Below, piece by piece: positions 60,369 through 64,000 of a stretch of DNA of 64,000 nucleotides. The stretch is taken from assembly GCA_029007435.1 (NCBI GenBank), contig JAQXHU010000009.1, positions 1 to 64,000 of the forward strand, in the 5' to 3' direction. Each line of letters starts with the position of its first letter. Within the stretch, counting starts at the first letter, position 1. Source of the stretch: Bacteroidales bacterium (GTDB taxonomy: Bacteria; Bacteroidota; Bacteroidia; Bacteroidales; UBA932). The translations under genes were made by a program, and so were the position numbers. The notes beneath the pieces were generated by a model. The model did no database searches. It was not told the origin of the DNA and saw nothing but the letters and a program-made list of their open reading frames with translations.

Positions 60369-62642
60369 ATGGGAAATAAGGGTATCATCGCCAGACTTGC
60401 GGATTTGTCAGGTCTGGCCATTATGTTGTTTATGACTATGAACTGCACTCAGGAAAAAGACGGGAAAGCCTATATAGGACCTTCCGACATCAAAATTGAG
60501 GACGGGAAAATGACGCCGGAAGTACTGCTGGCATTCGGACGGCTTTCAGATCCCCAGCTCTCACCGGACGGAAATACCATTCTTTACGGCGTAAGCTACA
60601 CTTCAGTCGAAGAGAACCGGAGCTGCCGGAACCTGTTCATTGTCAATGCTGACGGGACAGACAGGAAGCAACTGACAAAAGAAGGCAACAGTATCAGCTG
60701 CGCCAGATGGATAAACGGAGGTAAAGGTATTGCATATATTCAGAAAGGACAACTATGGACAGCTGAAATCAGGGGTCTCGGAGGAACGTCCCCGAAACTT
60801 GTAAAGAAGACCCGCATCTCGGACATTCCCGCAGGAATCAGCGAGTTCAAGATTTCTCCTGACGGAAGCAAGGTAATGTATATCAGCACTGTACACAGCG
60901 ATGTCAAGACCCCGGCAGACACTGACCCGGCACTCGGAAAAGCCACAGCTTATGTGGCAGAGGACCTGATGTACAGGCACTGGGACCACTGGGTGACCGA
61001 ACTGCCGCACACATTCATCGCAAGTTTCAGCGCAGCCGCTTTATCAATCACGCCTGACTCAAGCCGTGATATTCTTGAGAACGAGACCGCTCTGTACGAG
61101 CTTCCGGCTGAGCCATTCGGAGGCATTGAGCAGCTTGACTGGAATCCGGACGGCAGCCTTATAGCTTATTCCTGCCGCAAGAAGACAGGCAAGCAGTACG
61201 CATTCAGCACTGACACAGAGATTTACATTTACAACACCGCAAACGGCGGGTGCTCTGTCATCCCGATGGGCGGCGGATACGACACTGACCCGGTATGGAG
61301 TCCGGACGGAAAACGCATAGCCTGGATAAGTATGGAGAGAGACGGGTACGAAGCGGACAAGACGAGACTTATGGTGGCTGATCTGAAAAATACTGCAGCT
61401 GACGGGCTTCCGGAAATCGGAGAGATAACCGACCTTACGGCAGGATTCAAGTACAACGCAGCCGGACCGGTATGGAGCACTGACGGCTCAGCAATTTATT
61501 TCAACGCCCTCGCTGAAGGAATCCAGGGCATTTTCAAAGCCGGGCTAACAGTTTGTGACGGGAAGACAGGACTCAAGGAAATTTCAAGAATCACCGGCGA
61601 TGACCAGTGGTTCGATTTCAATTCGCCGTTCGCTTTGAAAGAGACGGACAAAGGCACTGAACTGCTCGCCAGCTATTGCAGCATGGACTTCCCTACGGAG
61701 CTTGTAAGAATCTGTGAATCTGACGGAAGCCATACTGACATCACCACTGAGAACCAGCACATTCTCTCTCAGCTGCTGCCTCACCGGACAGAAGCGAGAA
61801 TGATAAAGACAGTGGACGGGAAAGATATGCTTACCTGGGTGGTATATCCTCCTGAATTCGACCCGGCCAAAGAATATCCGTCCATTCTCATCTGCCTCGG
61901 CGGGCCTCAGGGAACTCTCAGCCAGGGATGGTCCTACAGATGGAACTACAGGCTGATGGCAGCGCAGGGATATGTTGTCGTGCTGCCTAACAGACGAGGC
62001 ACCACGGCTTTCGGACAGGAGTGGACAGAACAGATATCCGGAGATTATCCAGGACTGAACATGCAGGATTATCTCGCAGCCGCAAAAGAATTGAAATCAG
62101 AGCCTTACATCGGCAAGATGGCCGCCTGCGGAGCAAGCTACGGCGGATATTCGGTTTATTATCTTGCAGGAATCCACGAGGACGTCTTCGACTGTTTCAT
62201 CGCTCACGCCGGCATCTTCGACGAGAGATATATGTATTATGAAACCGAGGAGATGTGGTTCCCTAACTGGGACAACGGCGGGCTTGAAGAATTCGCTTAC
62301 ACTCCGGGACAGACAGGGCCTGCAGGTGACGGCAAGACATTCGGGGGAATCCGCCAGGGAGGGTCACCTTGGAGTTCCAATCCGAAGGCTGTCAGGCATT
62401 ATGCCAATTCCCCGGCAGCCAATGTGACCAAATGGCACACACCGATTCTCTGCATCCACGGAGCGATGGATTTCCGCATACCTTATGACCAGGGAATAGC
62501 CGCCTTCAACGCTGCCCAGATGATGGGCGTGCCGTCAAAACTGATTGTTTTCCCGGACGAGTGCCATTGGATTCTCAAGCCGCAGAACGCATTGTTCTGG
62601 CACAGAGAGTATTACAACTGGCTTGACAGATGGTGCAAATAA
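60369..62642 (+). CDS. S9 family prolyl oligopeptidase-like lipoprotein (DPP-type)
   Basis: 757 residues from the ATG at 60369, preferred over 60333 because MGNKGIIARLADLSGLAIML gives a compact signal ending in a lipobox-like MTMNC; a QEKDG follows, similar to a Bacteroidota surface-export tail. A seven-blade beta-propeller (about 60-450, with repeated SPDG/WSPDGK) precedes the alpha/beta hydrolase. Catalytic triad: Ser590 in GASYGG, Asp701 in HGAMDF, His733 in DECHW. It trims dipeptides or oligopeptides outside the cytoplasm. No -7 motif was found before it. Confidence 0.9.
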   Translation: MGNKGIIARLADLSGLAIMLFMTMNCTQEKDGKAYIGPSDIKIEDGKMTPEVLLAFGRLSDPQLSPDGNTILYGVSYTSVEENRSCRNLFIVNADGTDRKQLTKEGNSISCARWINGGKGIAYIQKGQLWTAEIRGLGGTSPKLVKKTRISDIPAGISEFKISPDGSKVMYISTVHSDVKTPADTDPALGKATAYVAEDLMYRHWDHWVTELPHTFIASFSAAALSITPDSSRDILENETALYELPAEPFGGIEQLDWNPDGSLIAYSCRKKTGKQYAFSTDTEIYIYNTANGGCSVIPMGGGYDTDPVWSPDGKRIAWISMERDGYEADKTRLMVADLKNTAADGLPEIGEITDLTAGFKYNAAGPVWSTDGSAIYFNALAEGIQGIFKAGLTVCDGKTGLKEISRITGDDQWFDFNSPFALKETDKGTELLASYCSMDFPTELVRICESDGSHTDITTENQHILSQLLPHRTEARMIKTVDGKDMLTWVVYPPEFDPAKEYPSILICLGGPQGTLSQGWSYRWNYRLMAAQGYVVVLPNRRGTTAFGQEWTEQISGDYPGLNMQDYLAAAKELKSEPYIGKMAACGASYGGYSVYYLAGIHEDVFDCFIAHAGIFDERYMYYETEEMWFPNWDNGGLEEFAYTPGQTGPAGDGKTFGGIRQGGSPWSSNPKAVRHYANSPAANVTKWHTPILCIHGAMDFRIPYDQGIAAFNAAQMMGVPSKLIVFPDECHWILKPQNALFWHREYYNWLDRWCK

Positions 62643-62647
62643 CCCGC

Positions 62648-62678
62648 TTGGATAATTCGACCAAAATACATAAATTTG
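62648..62678 (+). promoter_or_regulatory. Promoter of the acyl-CoA synthetase gene
   Basis: TTG at 62648-62650 and TAAATTTG at 62671-62678 with a 20-base spacer. The transcript would start near 62685, about 25 bases before the first ATG. Confidence 0.6.
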
Positions 62679-62709
62679 CGACTAAAATACAATAAAAACC
62701 TGAATTTTA

Positions 62710-64000
62710 ATGATGCAGATTTATCAACGCACAAGGATAATGAGGGAGAAATTCGTGGACACTCTCGCGAAGTTATACGAATATTCGACCACAGTTTTCT
62801 CCAAAGAAGTTTACACCCAGTGGTACGATTCCAAAGAGGGCGGGTACACCTACGGAAGTTTCAAACAGGAATGCGACGCACTTTCCAAACTGCTGACCCA
62901 GTACGGGGTCGGAGAAGGAGACAAGGTAGCCATCTTCTCGCAGAGTATGCCAAACTGGTCCGTGGCGTTTTTCAGCGCTGTGGCTTTCGGAAGGATTGCC
63001 ATACCTATACTTCCTGACAGTTCCGGGAACGAAGTCACGAACATCATCAACCACTCCGAAAGCGACGTGTTATTCGTCTCGCAGAGACTTGCTTCCAAAA
63101 TCAGCCAGAGTGTGAAAGACCGGATGAAACTGATTGTGGATATGGACACACTTGAGGTGATAAAGTCGGACGACCAGCATTTCACCTGCGACGGACGGAC
63201 TGTAGTGCCGACTCCGGATGACATTGCCACAATCATATACACCTCAGGAACCACAGGAAGCGCAAAAGGTGTTGTATTGACTCACAGGAACCTGGCTTCG
63301 AACGTAATCACCTGTTACCGTTCCTGCAAAAGAGGCAGAAAGGATGTGTGGCTGTCACTGCTCCCGCTGGCGCACACTCTTGAAATGACCCTTGGAATGC
63401 TCTATCCGATGTTCTGCGGCGCAAAGGTATATTATCTTCAGAAGCCTCCGGTTCCGGCGATCCTGCTCAAGGCGATGAAAGAGGTAAGGCCTACCACCAT
63501 TCTTTCCGTACCTCTGATAATAGAGAAGATTTACAGGGGTAGCGTCCTGCCGACCATTAAAGCAAGCCGCACACTCAGGTGGATGAACACCCATGCTAAC
63601 AAACTGATGTGTATGCTGATAGGAATGAAGCTGAAATCCACATTCGGAGGCAGGCTGACATTCTTCGGCATCGGCGGTGCGAAGCTGGACAGCGAGGTGG
63701 AGAGTTTCCTGCTCAAGGCAGGTTTTCCGTACGCTATCGGCTACGGTCTCACAGAGACATCACCGCTTGCAGGCTATTCGATGAAGAGATGGAGGGCTGT
63801 CGGGTCTTTCGGATACCCGGTACATAATGTGAATGTCAAGCTCATCGACGTCAATCCGGAAACAGGAGAAGGCGAGATAGCGATAAAGGGCCCGAATGTG
63901 ATGCTCGGTTATTACAAAGACCCGAAACGCACCAAGAGCGTTTTCACGGATGACGGATGGTTCAAGACCAATGATCTCGCCGTCCAGGATGCGAAAGGAC
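62710..64000 (+). CDS. Long-chain acyl-CoA synthetase, AMP-binding (3' end outside window)
   Basis: Open from ATG 62710 to the last base without a stop, at least 430 residues; ATG 62740 (MREKFVDTLAK) is an alternative start. AMP-binding signature IIYTSGTTGSAKGVVLTHRN (about 178-197), LPLAHTLEMTLGMLYP, GYGLTETSPLAGY (A5), and GEIAIKGPNVMLGYYKD (A7-like) and DDGWFKTNDLAV, so the last part of the C-terminal lobe is missing. FadD/AAS-like enzymes activate fatty acids at the inner membrane. Adjacent to an S9 peptidase but with its own promoter. Confidence 0.9.
   Translation, partial: MMQIYQRTRIMREKFVDTLAKLYEYSTTVFSKEVYTQWYDSKEGGYTYGSFKQECDALSKLLTQYGVGEGDKVAIFSQSMPNWSVAFFSAVAFGRIAIPILPDSSGNEVTNIINHSESDVLFVSQRLASKISQSVKDRMKLIVDMDTLEVIKSDDQHFTCDGRTVVPTPDDIATIIYTSGTTGSAKGVVLTHRNLASNVITCYRSCKRGRKDVWLSLLPLAHTLEMTLGMLYPMFCGAKVYYLQKPPVPAILLKAMKEVRPTTILSVPLIIEKIYRGSVLPTIKASRTLRWMNTHANKLMCMLIGMKLKSTFGGRLTFFGIGGAKLDSEVESFLLKAGFPYAIGYGLTETSPLAGYSMKRWRAVGSFGYPVHNVNVKLIDVNPETGEGEIAIKGPNVMLGYYKDPKRTKSVFTDDGWFKTNDLAVQDAKG

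Noticed and set aside
60242..60448. N-terminal extension of RNase HI
   Set aside because: Residues before the ATG at 60241 do not resemble the family and cover the candidate promoter and the start of the S9 peptidase gene.

Overview
The window reads as a chromosome segment of a gut-type member of the Bacteroidales (phylum Bacteroidota). The support is: many start-proximal promoters with the Bacteroidota -7 motif TAnnTTTG (several with a TTG 19-20 bases upstream), weak or absent Shine-Dalgarno sites, a parA-parB-DUF5683-LysM transglycosylase order, an HsdR_N-like/CCA-enzyme/XerC/HPF chain, GH125 and GH5 glycosidases, and a fused MMPL/acyltransferase/methyltransferase protein. The genus cannot be fixed from this sequence alone.

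Layout. 1-407: 3' end of a GH5-like glycosidase. 530-9543 (minus): ABC ATPase and two FtsX/MacB-type permeases, followed by an AAA ATPase, an NtrC-type sigma-54 activator and its histidine kinase. The permeases are separated by a block of intergenic palindromic repeats. 9783-10237: Dabb protein, bidirectional terminator and tRNA-Phe. 10346-17033 (minus): cell-wall and chromosome-maintenance genes (LysM transglycosylase, DUF5683, ParB, ParA, PriA). 17034-17361 is a non-coding block of repeated hairpins. 17362-20430: secreted HHH protein, divergent hpt-adk.

20473-28192 (minus): a glycan/envelope locus with two tandemly duplicated GT-A proteins, a GT92-like transferase, a Stealth-family sugar-phosphate transferase, a UDP-sugar epimerase, and an ArnT-like, LABN and ArnC-like trio suggesting polyprenyl-phosphate-dependent lipid A or glycan decoration. 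28303-32965 (plus): PD-(D/E)XK protein, tRNA nucleotidyltransferase/HD protein, Xer recombinase, HPF and an organophosphate MFS transporter, mostly with overlapping ends. 32976-52068 (minus): a long close-packed series running SbcD, SbcC, a BtuF-like lipoprotein, GT2-DUF2062, MMPL-acyltransferase-methyltransferase fusion, C45 Ntn-hydrolase, PaaK-like adenylating enzyme, a secreted unknown and GltB. Its middle resembles the tailoring and export arm of aryl-polyene/flexirubin clusters but has no ketosynthase or carrier protein here; this is the best candidate for an undescribed system.

52147-64000: alpha/beta hydrolase (plus); then on the minus strand GH125, PnuC, and the pdxA-recG-WYL run with a structured leader; RNase H; then on the plus strand an S9 peptidase lipoprotein and the 5' part of a long-chain acyl-CoA synthetase that runs off the end.

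All functional calls are from reading the translated sequence and recalled family features; no database search was run.
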